This document shows, in pieces, positions 17,027 through 26,320 of a stretch of 64,000 nucleotides of DNA. Location of the stretch: the NCBI GenBank assembly GCA_021739635.1, contig JAIPBH010000004.1, positions 180,014-244,013 on the forward strand. The letters are read 5' to 3'. The translations under genes were made by a program, and so were the position numbers. This stretch comes from Flavobacteriaceae bacterium (GTDB lineage: Bacteria > Bacteroidota > Bacteroidia > Flavobacteriales > Flavobacteriaceae). The number at the start of each line of letters is the position of its first letter. Position 1 is the stretch's first letter. The notes beneath the pieces were generated by a model, which worked only from the letters and a program-made list of their open reading frames with translations, did no database searches and was not told the origin of the DNA.

Positions 17027-18451
17027 TTAGTTAGGTAATTCAGACCGTTTTTCCAAAAGTACAACATTTTCTACATGAAATGTTTGCGGAAACATATCAA
17101 CAGCTTGTACTTTGGTTACTTTATATGTGTCGTTCATAAGTGCTAAATCTCTGGCTTGAGTGGCGCTATTACAACTTACATACACAATTTTTTTAGGCGC
17201 AATGTTTAATAGTTGTTGTACAACGTCTTTATGCATACCATCACGTGGTGGATCTGTTATAATAACATCTGGTTGTCCATGTTTTGCTATAAAACTATCA
17301 TTAAAAACATGTTTCATATCGCCTACAAAGAACTCAACGTTATTAATATCATTTAATTGTGCATTTTCTTTGGCAGCTAAAATAGCATCTGGAACCGCTT
17401 CAACACCAATGACTTTTTTGGCATGTTTTGCAACAAACTGAGCAATAGTACCAGTTCCTGTATATAAATCATAAACCAACTCGTTACCTGTTAATCCTGC
17501 AAAATCTCTTGTAATTTTATACAATTGATAGGCTTGATTGGAATTGGTTTGATAAAAAGATTTAGCATTTATTTTAAATTTTAAACCTTCCATTTCTTCA
17601 AAAATGTGGTCATTTCCTTTATATAGAATTACTTCTTGATCATAAATAGTATCATTGGCTTTACCATTAATAACGTATTGTAATGATGTAATTTGAGGAA
17701 AGCTTTCAGCAATAAAATTTAAAAGTAATTCACGATTTTTTTTGTCTTCTTTAAAAAATTGAAACATGACCATAATGTCACCAGTACTTGAAGTTCTAAT
17801 CATCATAGTACGTAAAAACCCTGTCTGATTTCGAGTGCTAAAAAATTCTAAATGGTTTTCAATGGCAAATGTTTTAACAGCATTTCTAATATCATTAGAA
17901 GGATTTTCTTGTAAGTGACAGGTTTTCAAATCTAAAATTTTATCCCACATACCAGGAATATGAAACCCCAGCGCATTTTTATCTCCTAAATCTTTGTCAG
18001 ATTGCACTTCTTCAAGTGTTAACCAACGTGAGTCACTAAAAGAAAACTCCATTTTATTGCGGTAAAAATATTGATTTTCAGAGCCCAAAATTGGTGTAAC
18101 TTCAGGTAATTGAATATGCCCAAGTCTGGTTAAATTATTAACCACTTCATTTTGCTTATAATACAGTTGATATTTATAAGCCATATCTTGCCATTTACAG
18201 CCACCACAAACACCAAAATGTTCACAAACAGGCTCAGTTCTTTTTTCAGAACGTTTATGAAAATGAACTGCTTTTCCTTCGTAATAGGCTTTACGTGCTT
18301 TAAAAGTTTGAACATCAACCACATCGCCAGGTACAGCATTCGATAAAAAAATAACCTTGCCATCAGGCGCTTTAGCTATGGTTTTACCTTTGGCACCGGC
18401 ATCAATAACTTCAATATTTGTAAATACTTGTTTTTTGGTTTTTCTTGACAT
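17027..18451 (-). CDS. rlmD: 23S rRNA (uracil-1939-C5)-methyltransferase RlmD
   Basis: A 474-residue TrmA/RlmD-type RNA m5U methyltransferase. It has an N-terminal TRAM domain (about 10-65) and a four-cysteine iron-sulfur site: C76, C82 and C85 in the C-x5-C-x2-C motif EHFGVCGGCK, plus the distal C178. The SAM motif is VYDLYTGTGTIAQF, and the nucleophile Cys is in YVSCNSATQARDL. RlmD methylates U1939 of 23S rRNA in E. coli. The exact site here is inferred by family. It heads the operon with the two envelope genes. Confidence 0.9.
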   Translation of the reverse strand: MSRKTKKQVFTNIEVIDAGAKGKTIAKAPDGKVIFLSNAVPGDVVDVQTFKARKAYYEGKAVHFHKRSEKRTEPVCEHFGVCGGCKWQDMAYKYQLYYKQNEVVNNLTRLGHIQLPEVTPILGSENQYFYRNKMEFSFSDSRWLTLEEVQSDKDLGDKNALGFHIPGMWDKILDLKTCHLQENPSNDIRNAVKTFAIENHLEFFSTRNQTGFLRTMMIRTSSTGDIMVMFQFFKEDKKNRELLLNFIAESFPQITSLQYVINGKANDTIYDQEVILYKGNDHIFEEMEGLKFKINAKSFYQTNSNQAYQLYKITRDFAGLTGNELVYDLYTGTGTIAQFVAKHAKKVIGVEAVPDAILAAKENAQLNDINNVEFFVGDMKHVFNDSFIAKHGQPDVIITDPPRDGMHKDVVQQLLNIAPKKIVYVSCNSATQARDLALMNDTYKVTKVQAVDMFPQTFHVENVVLLEKRSELPN

Positions 18452-18589
18452 GCTGCAAAAGTAATTGCTTTTTAGATTTATAAACCTATCAAAGCGTTAT
18501 TTTTTATGACTTATAAAGATTTTATATTGTGAATTTAAGCACGAAACTATCTTTCCTAAAAACTAAAAGCAACACTTTCTTTAATACGT

Positions 18590-18708
18590 AATATTTAGTA
18601 ACTTGCAAGTCCTAGGGATGATTTCTCTCCCACGCTGCTTTTTCGGATTCTACGAAAGAATAAAGGTACAGAAGGAATGGTTGTTTTATCAATTTAAATT
18701 TATTTAAA
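18590..18708 (+). promoter_or_regulatory. Possible structured 5' leader of the ornithine aminotransferase gene
   Basis: The 119 bases before this gene are less AT-rich than other leaders here and contain a palindrome CCTAGG (18612-18617). A hairpin near 18640-18662 pairs TTTTTCG with CGAAAGA around a 7-base loop, and outer CTG/CAG bases may extend it. The location fits a leader RNA or attenuator for an amino-acid gene. I do not recognise a known riboswitch, so this is only a candidate. Confidence 0.25.
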
Positions 18709-19989
18709 ATGGCTGTTTTAGACCAATTAACTTCGCAACAAGCGATAGACTTAGAAAACAAGTATGGTGCTCATAACTATCATCCATTACCAGTTGTACT
18801 AACTAGAGGGCAAGGTGTGTATGTTTGGGATGTAGATGGTAAAAAATATTATGATTTTTTATCAGCATACTCTGCTGTTAATCAAGGGCATTGTCACCCA
18901 AAAATTGTGAATGCTTTAATAGAGCAATCACAAAGGTTAAGCTTAACATCAAGAGCTTTTTACAATGATATTTTAGGAAAGTATGAAAAATTTGCTTGTG
19001 AATTTTTTGGTTTTGATAAGCTATTACCTATGAATACTGGTGCTGAAGCTGTTGAAACCGCTTTAAAGTTATGTAGAAAATGGGCTTATGAAGTAAAAGG
19101 TATTGACGAAAATAAAGCTGAAATTATTGTATGCAAAAACAATTTTCATGGAAGAACAACAACCATTATTTCCTTTTCAAACGATCCTGTTGCTCGTAAG
19201 CATTTTGGACCTTTTACAAACGGTTTTATTAAAATTGAATACAATAATTTAATAGCATTAGAGGCTGCATTAAAAAACCATCCAAATGTAGCTGGTTTTT
19301 TGGTTGAACCCATACAAGGTGAAGCTGGTGTTTATGTACCTAATGATGATTATTTAACAAAAGCAAAAGCCTTGTGCGAACAATATAATGTGTTGTTTAT
19401 TGCTGATGAAGTTCAAACGGGTATTGCAAGAACCGGACGTTTATTGGCTACTTGCGGAAATTGCTCTTGTGAAGATAAAAATTGCTCTAGTAAACCAGAT
19501 GTAAAACCAGATATTCTTATTTTAGGAAAAGCCATTAGTGGTGGTGTGTATCCGGTATCTGCCGTTTTAGCTAATGATGCCATTATGAGCGTTATTAAGC
19601 CGGGAAATCATGGAAGTACTTTTGGTGGTAATCCAGTAGCTGCAGCTGTTGCCATGGCTGCTCTTAAGGTTGTTAGAGATGAGAAGTTAGCAGAAAATGC
19701 TGATAAGCTTGGAAATTTATTTAGAAGCGAATTACAAAAATATATAGATACAAGTCATATTGTAAAACTGGTTAGAGGCAAAGGACTGCTAAATGCCATT
19801 GTTATAAATGATGATGAGAATAGCAATACGGCTTGGAATATTTGTTTAGCTTTAAGTGATAATGGCTTATTAGCAAAACCAACGCATGGTAATATTATTC
19901 GTTTTGCGCCACCTTTAGTAATGACTGAAGAACAATTATTGGATTGTGTTTCTATAATTGTTAAAACTTTAAAACAGTTTGAAGGCTAA
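18709..19989 (+). CDS. rocD: Ornithine--oxo-acid aminotransferase
   Basis: A 426-residue class-III PLP aminotransferase that interconverts ornithine and glutamate-semialdehyde. The PLP lysine is K274 in ILGKAISGG, and family features such as [21 protein letters not shown] and [12 protein letters not shown] are present. Between the latter and the lysine, the protein carries a short Cys-rich insertion (C249, C252, C254, C259), absent from typical ornithine aminotransferases I know. A bidirectional terminator follows. It is a single-gene transcript. Confidence 0.9.
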   Translation: MAVLDQLTSQQAIDLENKYGAHNYHPLPVVLTRGQGVYVWDVDGKKYYDFLSAYSAVNQGHCHPKIVNALIEQSQRLSLTSRAFYNDILGKYEKFACEFFGFDKLLPMNTGAEAVETALKLCRKWAYEVKGIDENKAEIIVCKNNFHGRTTTIISFSNDPVARKHFGPFTNGFIKIEYNNLIALEAALKNHPNVAGFLVEPIQGEAGVYVPNDDYLTKAKALCEQYNVLFIADEVQTGIARTGRLLATCGNCSCEDKNCSSKPDVKPDILILGKAISGGVYPVSAVLANDAIMSVIKPGNHGSTFGGNPVAAAVAMAALKVVRDEKLAENADKLGNLFRSELQKYIDTSHIVKLVRGKGLLNAIVINDDENSNTAWNICLALSDNGLLAKPTHGNIIRFAPPLVMTEEQLLDCVSIIVKTLKQFEG

Positions 19990-20000
19990 AATAAAAGCAT

Positions 20001-20034
20001 AAAAAATGCGACTTGATAAAGTCGCATTTTTTAA
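20001..20034. terminator. Bidirectional intrinsic terminator
   Basis: A perfect 14-bp stem (AAAAAATGCGACTT with AAGTCGCATTTTTT) closes on a GATA loop. The A and T tracts on both sides let it work in both directions. It lies between the converging ornithine aminotransferase and CCC-motif genes. Confidence 0.9.
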
Positions 20035-20049
20035 ATAATAATATATGTT

Positions 20050-20379
20050 TTATTGATTTTGTTGCATTTGCTCAATCCAATTTCTTTGCATTTCTTCTAG
20101 TCCTTCATAACCAATAGTTGAATAAAAATACACAACAGTAATCAGATAAATAGCACTAAGTATAACACCAATAATAGCAAGTATTTTTCCTGTTTTTACA
20201 TTAGAATATCCAGTATAGTTTTCAGGATTTTCGGCATAAATTTTAGTTGCTTTATTTGCTAAAATAATAGCAACAATTCCTAATATTAAACCAATAATGC
20301 CATAACAACAACAAGTTAAAATAGAAATGATTCCGAATACTAGAATAAGGGTTGAATTTGGTAATTTTTGTTTTTCCAT
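20050..20379 (-). CDS. CCC-motif small membrane protein
   Basis: A 109-residue protein with two long hydrophobic segments. The name comes from the cysteine cluster ILTCCCYGIIGLILG near residue 22, at the end of the first helix. After a polar loop (ATKIYAENPENY) a second helix follows, then a charged tail. NCBI recognises CCC-motif membrane proteins in Bacteroidota; they are related in layout to DUF4190. Function is unknown. It is the last of four small membrane-protein genes in this leftward cluster. Confidence 0.75.
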   Translation of the reverse strand: MEKQKLPNSTLILVFGIISILTCCCYGIIGLILGIVAIILANKATKIYAENPENYTGYSNVKTGKILAIIGVILSAIYLITVVYFYSTIGYEGLEEMQRNWIEQMQQNQ

Positions 20380-20389
20380 GAAATAAATT

Positions 20390-20674
20390 TTAGTGGGTTA
20401 TTTTTAATAGATAGCTTACTACAATAATAATGACATTTATAAATATTAAACTCATTTTGACTTTATAGCCATGTTTAAATTTTATAAAAAAATTAAATAT
20501 AAGAAAAAGAACTAATATAATAAGTGTGTAAATAGCAGGATACATTTTGTATGCAGCTGCAAATTGACCTTGAAAAATGAGCGAAATTGACCTTTGAATA
20601 CCACATCCTAAACATTCAACTCCAAAAAGAGTTTTGTTTAAACAAGGAAGCATGTAATTGTCAATGCCAGACAT
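20390..20674 (-). CDS. DUF2752 small membrane protein (short)
   Basis: A 94-residue DUF2752 protein with the conserved start LPCLNKTLFGVECLGCGIQRS, where two Cys and Gly-Cys-Gly-x-Gln-Arg form the family signature. Two transmembrane segments follow. DUF2752 has no proven function. It lies 16 bases downstream of a longer paralogue, so this is a tandem duplication of the family within the cluster. Confidence 0.82.
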   Translation of the reverse strand: MSGIDNYMLPCLNKTLFGVECLGCGIQRSISLIFQGQFAAAYKMYPAIYTLIILVLFLIFNFFIKFKHGYKVKMSLIFINVIIIVVSYLLKITH

Positions 20675-20689
20675 TTTATTACGTAAGAT

Positions 20690-21097
20690 TTATGGTGCTA
20701 ATATAGTAAAAGGATATATTTTAATGTTTCTTAAAATCCAAAAAACAATCACAAGAATCAAAATTGTATTGGTTGTTTTTGGGTTGTGTAGTAAGTTTTT
20801 AAATGATTTTTTATAATAATTATTTAATAAATAAGCTATAGCATCATAAACTAAAACGAAAGCTAACAAAATGATTAAAAAATTATGATTTAATCCTTTT
20901 AAAATATTTCCATGTAGTAATTGATGAATTGCTCTTTGACTTCCACATCCAGGACAATAGAATCCAGTAAAAGAATAAAAAGGACATTTAGGAAATAAAC
21001 TGTACTCACTAGGGTTAAAGTTAAAATAAAAATAAGCAAAACCCAAAGCGAGTACAATAAATACTACAAATAATAATGTTTTAGTTTTAATAGCCAC
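20690..21097 (-). CDS. DUF2752 membrane protein (long)
   Basis: A 135-residue paralogue of the downstream gene, with an N-terminal helix and then FPKCPFYSFTGFYCPGCGSQ, which contains the DUF2752 Cys signature, and RAIHQLLHGN. Further helices follow. The only suitable start is GTG at 21097, which lies inside the final 11 bases of the upstream CD225 gene, so translation is likely coupled. Function is unknown. Confidence 0.82.
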   Translation of the reverse strand: MAIKTKTLLFVVFIVLALGFAYFYFNFNPSEYSLFPKCPFYSFTGFYCPGCGSQRAIHQLLHGNILKGLNHNFLIILLAFVLVYDAIAYLLNNYYKKSFKNLLHNPKTTNTILILVIVFWILRNIKIYPFTILAP

Positions 21098-21362
21098 TAC
21101 TAGCTAAGCTGCCAAAAATTGCTAAACCAAATATTACTATGTAAATGATAATTCCAACTAAGCCTAAACCAACGGAAACTAATCCCCAAGTTTTGGCTGT
21201 TTTGGATGCTTTTGTTGCTTCATCATAGTTTCCACTTGCATACAAGCTGTTTACTTTTGCTGCATAAACAATACTTACAATACCTGTAGGTAAACAACAA
21301 AGAATGGTACTAATAATTGCTAGTGCTAAATAACTACTAGGTCTCGATGGTTTAGTTTCCAT
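21087..21362 (-). CDS. CD225/dispanin family membrane protein
   Basis: A 91-residue protein of the CD225/dispanin (interferon-induced transmembrane-like) family. An N-terminal proline-rich stretch precedes helix 1, which ends in ILCCLPTGIVSIVYAAKVN. This is the family motif with the double Cys. A charged loop (YASGNYDEATKASKTAKTW) leads to a second helix. It is the first gene of the four-gene small membrane cluster. In bacteria the role is unproven, though a fusion or membrane-organising function is sometimes inferred. Confidence 0.88.
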   Translation of the reverse strand: METKPSRPSSYLALAIISTILCCLPTGIVSIVYAAKVNSLYASGNYDEATKASKTAKTWGLVSVGLGLVGIIIYIVIFGLAIFGSLASSGY

Positions 21363-21516
21363 AAATAAAATTCAATTTAAATGTTAAAAATATAAATATA
21401 TATAAATAATTGATTTGTAAGAAATGTATTTTATTTATTATTTTTTATTCTTGAATATGTTTCAAAAATCTATATTAATGATGTAATTTAGTTTTATCAA
21501 AAATCAACTTAAAAAA

Positions 21517-21705
21517 ATGAAATATTTAAACTACATCTTGATTTTATTAGGCTCTATAGTTGCTATTTATGCCAAAAGTGGAACAAATCAAAATGAATTT
21601 ATTTTAATAGGTGGCATTGTAGTTTTAATGATTGGTATTTATAGAATTTCTAAAACCATTCCAAGTAAAAAAGATGATGATAATGATTTTATTAAAGAGG
21701 AATAA
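21517..21705 (+). CDS. Small two-helix membrane protein of unknown function
   Basis: This 62-residue protein has hydrophobic segments at about 4-18 and 29-45, then the charged tail SKTIPSKKDDDNDFIKEE. I do not recognise a family. Its stop codon overlaps the ATG of the Smr gene by one base (TAATG), which supports real, coupled translation. Small proteins of this type are often found next to Smr genes in flavobacteria, in my memory. Confidence 0.6.
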   Translation: MKYLNYILILLGSIVAIYAKSGTNQNEFILIGGIVVLMIGIYRISKTIPSKKDDDNDFIKEE

Positions 21706-22271
21706 TGGATTTTAAAGTAGGAGATACTGTTTTAGTTATTGATGAAGACTTATCAGGAGTAATTACTAAAATTAAAAATGGAATAATTACTATTGAAACT
21801 AAAGATGGTTTTTCGTTAGATTTTAGTGCAATAGAATTGGTAAAAAATAAATCAACACAAGATTTTAGAAAATCACTTTTTTCTCATTCTAATTTAAACG
21901 AAGTGATTTTTGAAAAAGAAAAGCCTGTTAGAAAAAACAAACCTGTTACTAGAGTTAAAGATCGCTATGAACCAACTATGGAAATAGATTTGCACATTCA
22001 TCAGCTAGTTAACTCTACTAAAGGCATGACCAACCATGATATGTTGACTTTGCAATTAGAAACAGCTAAGCGTCAACTAGATTTTGCCATTCAAAAACGA
22101 ATACAAAAAGTAGTTTTTATACATGGCGTTGGTGAAGGTGTTTTAAAAATTGAACTCGATTATCTTTTTGGAAGATACAATAACGTGAAATTTTATGATG
22201 CCAATTATCAAAAATATGGGTTAGGAGCTACCGAAGTTTACATTTACCAAAATGTGCCACCAAATTATTAA
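21705..22271 (+). CDS. Smr-domain protein (MutS2-like C-terminal domain)
   Basis: A 188-residue protein. The first 45 residues form a small beta domain (VGDTVLVIDEDLSGVITKI). A linker leads to the Smr domain, with EIDLHIHQLV, VVFIHGVGEGVLK and YGLGATEVYIY. The Smr domain is the endonuclease-like part of MutS2, here without the MutS body. The catalytic D/H residues of the E. coli SmrA type are partly visible. Its role may be nucleic-acid cleavage or ribosome rescue, but that is inference. Confidence 0.85.
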   Translation: MDFKVGDTVLVIDEDLSGVITKIKNGIITIETKDGFSLDFSAIELVKNKSTQDFRKSLFSHSNLNEVIFEKEKPVRKNKPVTRVKDRYEPTMEIDLHIHQLVNSTKGMTNHDMLTLQLETAKRQLDFAIQKRIQKVVFIHGVGEGVLKIELDYLFGRYNNVKFYDANYQKYGLGATEVYIYQNVPPNY

Positions 22272-23173
22272 TTAAAATCTGGCACGAATGATTCTGAATC
22301 TGATAGGCTACTATTTTCTAAACGCCCAAAATTCAATTCTTCAAGATATAAATTTGACAAAGTAATATCATAAATGGTCATAAAAACCTCATAGGTTTTA
22401 TAAATGGTATGTTGTCTAAAGGTTGTTGCTGTTATTTCAGTAGCGACGTCAGCATTTAAATAATCAGGACCAATATCGCTATTGGTAATATCATCTATAG
22501 GGTTGTTATTTTGTGTATCTGTTTCTTCATCACGTGTTAAAGCACCATCACCATCATCATCAGTATCTAAATAGTCTGGTTTTCCATCACCATCGGTATC
22601 TTGAGCATCATCTAATAACCCATCACCATTTGGGTCAGGATTTTCAGAACGGGTTAAAATATTATCCCCATCATCATCCACATCTTTATAATTAGGTATG
22701 CCATCACCATCAGAATCATCATCTTTTAAATCACCATTGCCATTTATATCTTCCAATTCAGCAGGAATGCCATCATTATCGTCTTCAGTTAAAATCGTTA
22801 ATATTTTTACAGTAGAAGCACTTTCTTCATCACTCATGATATCAATATCTGAATTTGGAATATCGTTACAAAACAAATTTGAAATGCTTGAGTTGCTATA
22901 CGTTCTGTAATTAAAAGTTACCGCTAAATTTTCAATAATTAATGAGTCGTTTTCTTCAACAGCTAAAATTTTTTCAAGAGAATAGGAAGGAATTAAAATG
23001 GATAAAGATTCAGAAGGATCATTCTTGGTATTGTAAAACACTAAATCCGAAACGCCTTCACACGCTGAAAATGTATCATCAAAATCAAATTCAACAGTAA
23101 TAATGTCTCCATCATTGCAAGAAAAAGTAGTTAAGAGGCTTAATATAATAACAATTAAAAATGAGTTGCGCAT
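22268..23173 (-). CDS. Lipoprotein with thrombospondin-type-3-like calcium-binding repeats
   Basis: A 301-residue lipoprotein (signal LSLLTTFSC, lipid Cys near residue 19). The middle has repeats such as DDDSDGDGIPNYKDVDDDGD and DTDGDGKPDYLDTDDDGDG, which match the acidic DxDxDG calcium loops of thrombospondin type 3. It is therefore predicted to be an envelope protein folded around calcium. The stop overlaps the converging Smr gene by 4 bases. The partner is unknown. Confidence 0.8.
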   Translation of the reverse strand: MRNSFLIVIILSLLTTFSCNDGDIITVEFDFDDTFSACEGVSDLVFYNTKNDPSESLSILIPSYSLEKILAVEENDSLIIENLAVTFNYRTYSNSSISNLFCNDIPNSDIDIMSDEESASTVKILTILTEDDNDGIPAELEDINGNGDLKDDDSDGDGIPNYKDVDDDGDNILTRSENPDPNGDGLLDDAQDTDGDGKPDYLDTDDDGDGALTRDEETDTQNNNPIDDITNSDIGPDYLNADVATEITATTFRQHTIYKTYEVFMTIYDITLSNLYLEELNFGRLENSSLSDSESFVPDFN

Positions 23174-23225
23174 AGAAATGGGTTTTTGACAAAAATAAAG
23201 GAATTGTTATTTATAACGTAGCATA

Positions 23226-23255
23226 TTGATAATAATTTTATTTCAAGTATTTTTG
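23226..23255 (+). promoter_or_regulatory. Promoter of the cysteine desulfurase gene
   Basis: TTG at 23226-23228 is separated by 19 bases from TATTTTTG at 23248-23255. This matches the Bacteroidota -33 TTG and -7 TAnnTTTG boxes exactly. The cysteine desulfurase ATG lies 18 bases after the -7 box, so the leader is very short. Confidence 0.7.
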
Positions 23256-23272
23256 CATTTCAATTAAAATTG

Positions 23273-24415
23273 ATGAAACAAGTCTATTTAGATAACGCAG
23301 CAACTACTCAAATTCGTGACGAAGTTATAAATTCTATGACACAGGTTATGAAGCACAACTATGGAAATGCTTCGTCATCACATAGTTTTGGTAGATCGTC
23401 AAAAGCGCTTGTTGAAAAATCCAGAAAAACGATTGCTAGCTATTTAAACGTGTCTGCAGGAGAAATTTTATTTACTTCTGGTGGAACTGAGGCAGATAAT
23501 TTAGTATTAAGAAGTGCTGTAAGAGATTTAAAAGTAACTCATGTTATTACTTCAAAAATTGAACATCATGCCGTTTTACATACTATTGAGCAGCTTGAAA
23601 AAGAGTATCATATTTCAGTAAGTTTTGTGAATGTGAATAGTCATGGCGATATAGATTATGCACATCTGGAGGTTTTACTACAAAGCTCTCATAAAACATT
23701 GGTGAGTTTAATGCACATTAATAATGAAATTGGAAATATTTTAGATATTAAACGCGTTGCAAAGCTATGTAAAGAAAACCATGCGTTATTTCATAGTGAT
23801 ACTGTACAATCTGTTGGGCATTTTTCTTTAGATTTACAAGAAATTCCTGTTGATTTTTTGGTTGCTAGTGCCCATAAATTTCACGGACCAAAAGGTGTTG
23901 GCTTTGTTTTTATTAGAAAAAAATCCGGTTTAAAACCTTTAATTTTTGGAGGCGAGCAGGAGCGAGGTTTTCGTGCAGGTACAGAAAGTGTTCATAATAT
24001 TGTAGGCATTGAAGAAGCCTTAAAATTAGCGTATGCTAATCTTAATGTTGAACGTAGCTATGTTCAAGAATTAAAACAATATTTTATTTCTAGATTGCTA
24101 GCAGAAATACCCAAAGTTAGTTTTAACGGAAATTCAGGTGATTTAGAAAAAAGCACCTATACATTGGTAAATGTTTGTTTACCAGTTTCGGCCGAAAAAT
24201 CTGCCATGTTATTATTTCAATTAGATTTAAAAGGCATTGCTTGCTCTAAAGGAAGTGCTTGCCAAAGCGGAAGCATACAAACCTCTCATGTGTTGGCTGA
24301 ACTATTAAACGAAACAGATTTACAAAAACCTTCTATCAGGTTTTCATTTAGTGCTTATAACACTAAAGAAGAACTTGATTATGTGGTTGATATTTTAAAA
24401 AATCTGACTGCTTAA
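23273..24415 (+). CDS. Cysteine desulfurase (NifS/IscS class V aminotransferase)
   Basis: A 380-residue PLP enzyme that strips sulfur from cysteine for iron-sulfur or thio-cofactor synthesis. PLP lysine K202 lies in ASAHKFHGPKG, and the persulfide Cys is C330 in SKGSACQSGS. I start at the ATG at 23273 rather than the in-frame TTG one codon upstream. No isc or suf genes are adjacent, so this is a free-standing copy, possibly serving tRNA thiolation. A good promoter lies directly upstream. Confidence 0.93.
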   Translation: MKQVYLDNAATTQIRDEVINSMTQVMKHNYGNASSSHSFGRSSKALVEKSRKTIASYLNVSAGEILFTSGGTEADNLVLRSAVRDLKVTHVITSKIEHHAVLHTIEQLEKEYHISVSFVNVNSHGDIDYAHLEVLLQSSHKTLVSLMHINNEIGNILDIKRVAKLCKENHALFHSDTVQSVGHFSLDLQEIPVDFLVASAHKFHGPKGVGFVFIRKKSGLKPLIFGGEQERGFRAGTESVHNIVGIEEALKLAYANLNVERSYVQELKQYFISRLLAEIPKVSFNGNSGDLEKSTYTLVNVCLPVSAEKSAMLLFQLDLKGIACSKGSACQSGSIQTSHVLAELLNETDLQKPSIRFSFSAYNTKEELDYVVDILKNLTA

Positions 24416-24418
24416 AAA

Positions 24419-26317
24419 CTATTTACTGACTCTTTTTTCAAGGTCGGTACGATGAATAATTAATTCTCTACCAATCGCTTTTTCGTTTTTATATGTTTGA
24501 GTTCTTAAACCAAGATCGCCTTGTGGTATCTCGAAAGGTTCTGTGTATTTTAAGCCAAATTTAGCAGGATACGTATTGTCTATGGTATAATAAATGTCTG
24601 TATTTGGTACAGAATTTTTTAGCTCACACATAAGTTTATTGCCATCTTTAAAAACTCTAACAATGGGTTCTAAAACAGCTTTTGAAATATTTAGATTAGC
24701 CATATCAAACCTTTCAAATTGATTTTCAACTCTACCAACAAAATGATTCCAATTTTTACTGTCTTTTTTACTCCATAAGGTTTCAGAAATAGCAAATGCT
24801 CTTGGATAAGTCATGTAAAATGCAAAAGGTAAGGTTGGAATTTTTTCTGCCCATAGATTTGCTTGTCCGCCTAAAATAAATTTAGGGTCAACATCAGTTG
24901 GAACAGGTTCAAAAGAATAACACGTTTCTAGGCTAAGGCTTGCATATACTTTATTTTCAACGCTATAATCTCCTTGCGTATAATCTAAATAAGCATAAGT
25001 TGTAGGAGACATAACAACTTCATGTCCCATTTTAGCAGCTTCAATGCCACCTTTCATACCTCGCCAACTCATTACTGCGGCACCATCAGCAAGACCACCT
25101 TCTAATATTTCATCCCAACCAATGGTTTTCTTTCCTTTAGAACGTATTATTTTTTCAACGCGCTTAACAAAATAGCTTTGCAGTTCATGACTATCCTTTA
25201 TATTATTTTGTTTCATGAAGGATTGCACAGTTGAATCTTGTTCCCAATAGCCATGGTAAGCCTCATCTCCACCCATATGTATATATTCACCAGGAAATAG
25301 TAAGGCAACTTCAGTAAAAACTTTATCAATAAATTCATATACTTTTTCGTCAACAGGATTTAATGTATTTTCAATAAGCATTTTAAATGTACCATTGCCA
25401 TACCACTCAGAAAACTTTGCTCCAGGGCTAACAAACTTTGCTTCTTTTTTTGTTGATAATTCTGGATATGCTGCTAAAGCGGCCATACTATGTCCTGGCA
25501 TATCAATTTCTGGAACAATGGTTATGTTTCTATCTGAAGCATATTTTACAACGTCTTTTATTTGATCTTGCGTATAAAAACCACCATAAGTAGCTACTTC
25601 ATTTGGTAATGGATATATTCTGTCTTTTCCAAAACTTCCATAACGTTGAACTCTCCAAGCACCAACTTCAGTTAATTTTGGTAAGGATTTTATTTCAATT
25701 CTCCAGCCTTCATCATCAGTAAGATGCCAATGAAATACATTAAATTTATATTGAGACATTTTGTCAATGTATGCTTTTACTTCTTCTACTGTAAAAAAAT
25801 GTCTGCTTACATCTAGCATTAAACCTCTCCATTTAAAGCGAGGATAATCTATTATTTTGCATCCGCTGATTTTTATACTTTCTAAACTATCATTACTATG
25901 TGATTCAAATTCAACAGGAAATAATTGTCTTAATGTTTGAAATCCATTAAAAATTCCTGCAGATTCATTTGCTGAAATTTTTATTGAAAATGTGTTTACT
26001 TCTAAAATATAACCTTCGTTTCCTATTTCTGGTTTAAAATTTTTAAATAACTCAACAACAATGGTTTTATCTGATTTATGACTCTCATTTTCATTCAAAG
26101 AGACATGAATACCTTTTTTAGCTAATAATTCAATAAAATTTTTAGAATAGTTTTTTACTTCAACATCATTTGTTTTAAGAATTAAACTCACTTGGTTATT
26201 GAGTTGAAATACGTCACTTGATGAGGTATAACTTGCAGGAAATGGAATAATATTATTTTGTGCTAAACCTACTTGAAATATTATGAGAGTGGCTAATGTC
26301 ATAAATTTTACTTTCAT
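24419..26317 (-). CDS. Secreted GH20 beta-N-acetylhexosaminidase
   Basis: A 632-residue exported glycoside hydrolase (signal peptide to about 19, VGLA/Q). It has the N-terminal GH20b domain, then the catalytic barrel. The catalytic D351-E352 pair is in HMGGDEAYHGYW, and substrate residues are in FHWHLTDDEGWR. GH20 releases terminal N-acetyl-glucosamine or galactosamine, for example from chitin or peptidoglycan fragments. The C-terminal 70 residues resemble the small beta domain of related bacteroidetal enzymes. The preceding gene encodes a T9SS protein. Confidence 0.93.
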   Translation of the reverse strand: MKVKFMTLATLIIFQVGLAQNNIIPFPASYTSSSDVFQLNNQVSLILKTNDVEVKNYSKNFIELLAKKGIHVSLNENESHKSDKTIVVELFKNFKPEIGNEGYILEVNTFSIKISANESAGIFNGFQTLRQLFPVEFESHSNDSLESIKISGCKIIDYPRFKWRGLMLDVSRHFFTVEEVKAYIDKMSQYKFNVFHWHLTDDEGWRIEIKSLPKLTEVGAWRVQRYGSFGKDRIYPLPNEVATYGGFYTQDQIKDVVKYASDRNITIVPEIDMPGHSMAALAAYPELSTKKEAKFVSPGAKFSEWYGNGTFKMLIENTLNPVDEKVYEFIDKVFTEVALLFPGEYIHMGGDEAYHGYWEQDSTVQSFMKQNNIKDSHELQSYFVKRVEKIIRSKGKKTIGWDEILEGGLADGAAVMSWRGMKGGIEAAKMGHEVVMSPTTYAYLDYTQGDYSVENKVYASLSLETCYSFEPVPTDVDPKFILGGQANLWAEKIPTLPFAFYMTYPRAFAISETLWSKKDSKNWNHFVGRVENQFERFDMANLNISKAVLEPIVRVFKDGNKLMCELKNSVPNTDIYYTIDNTYPAKFGLKYTEPFEIPQGDLGLRTQTYKNEKAIGRELIIHRTDLEKRVSK

Positions 26318-26320
26318 TTT

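Noticed and set aside
22513..22695. Plus-strand frame rich in His
   Set aside because: It is the complement of the acidic calcium-repeat region of the lipoprotein; the His codons are the reverse of Asp-rich codons.
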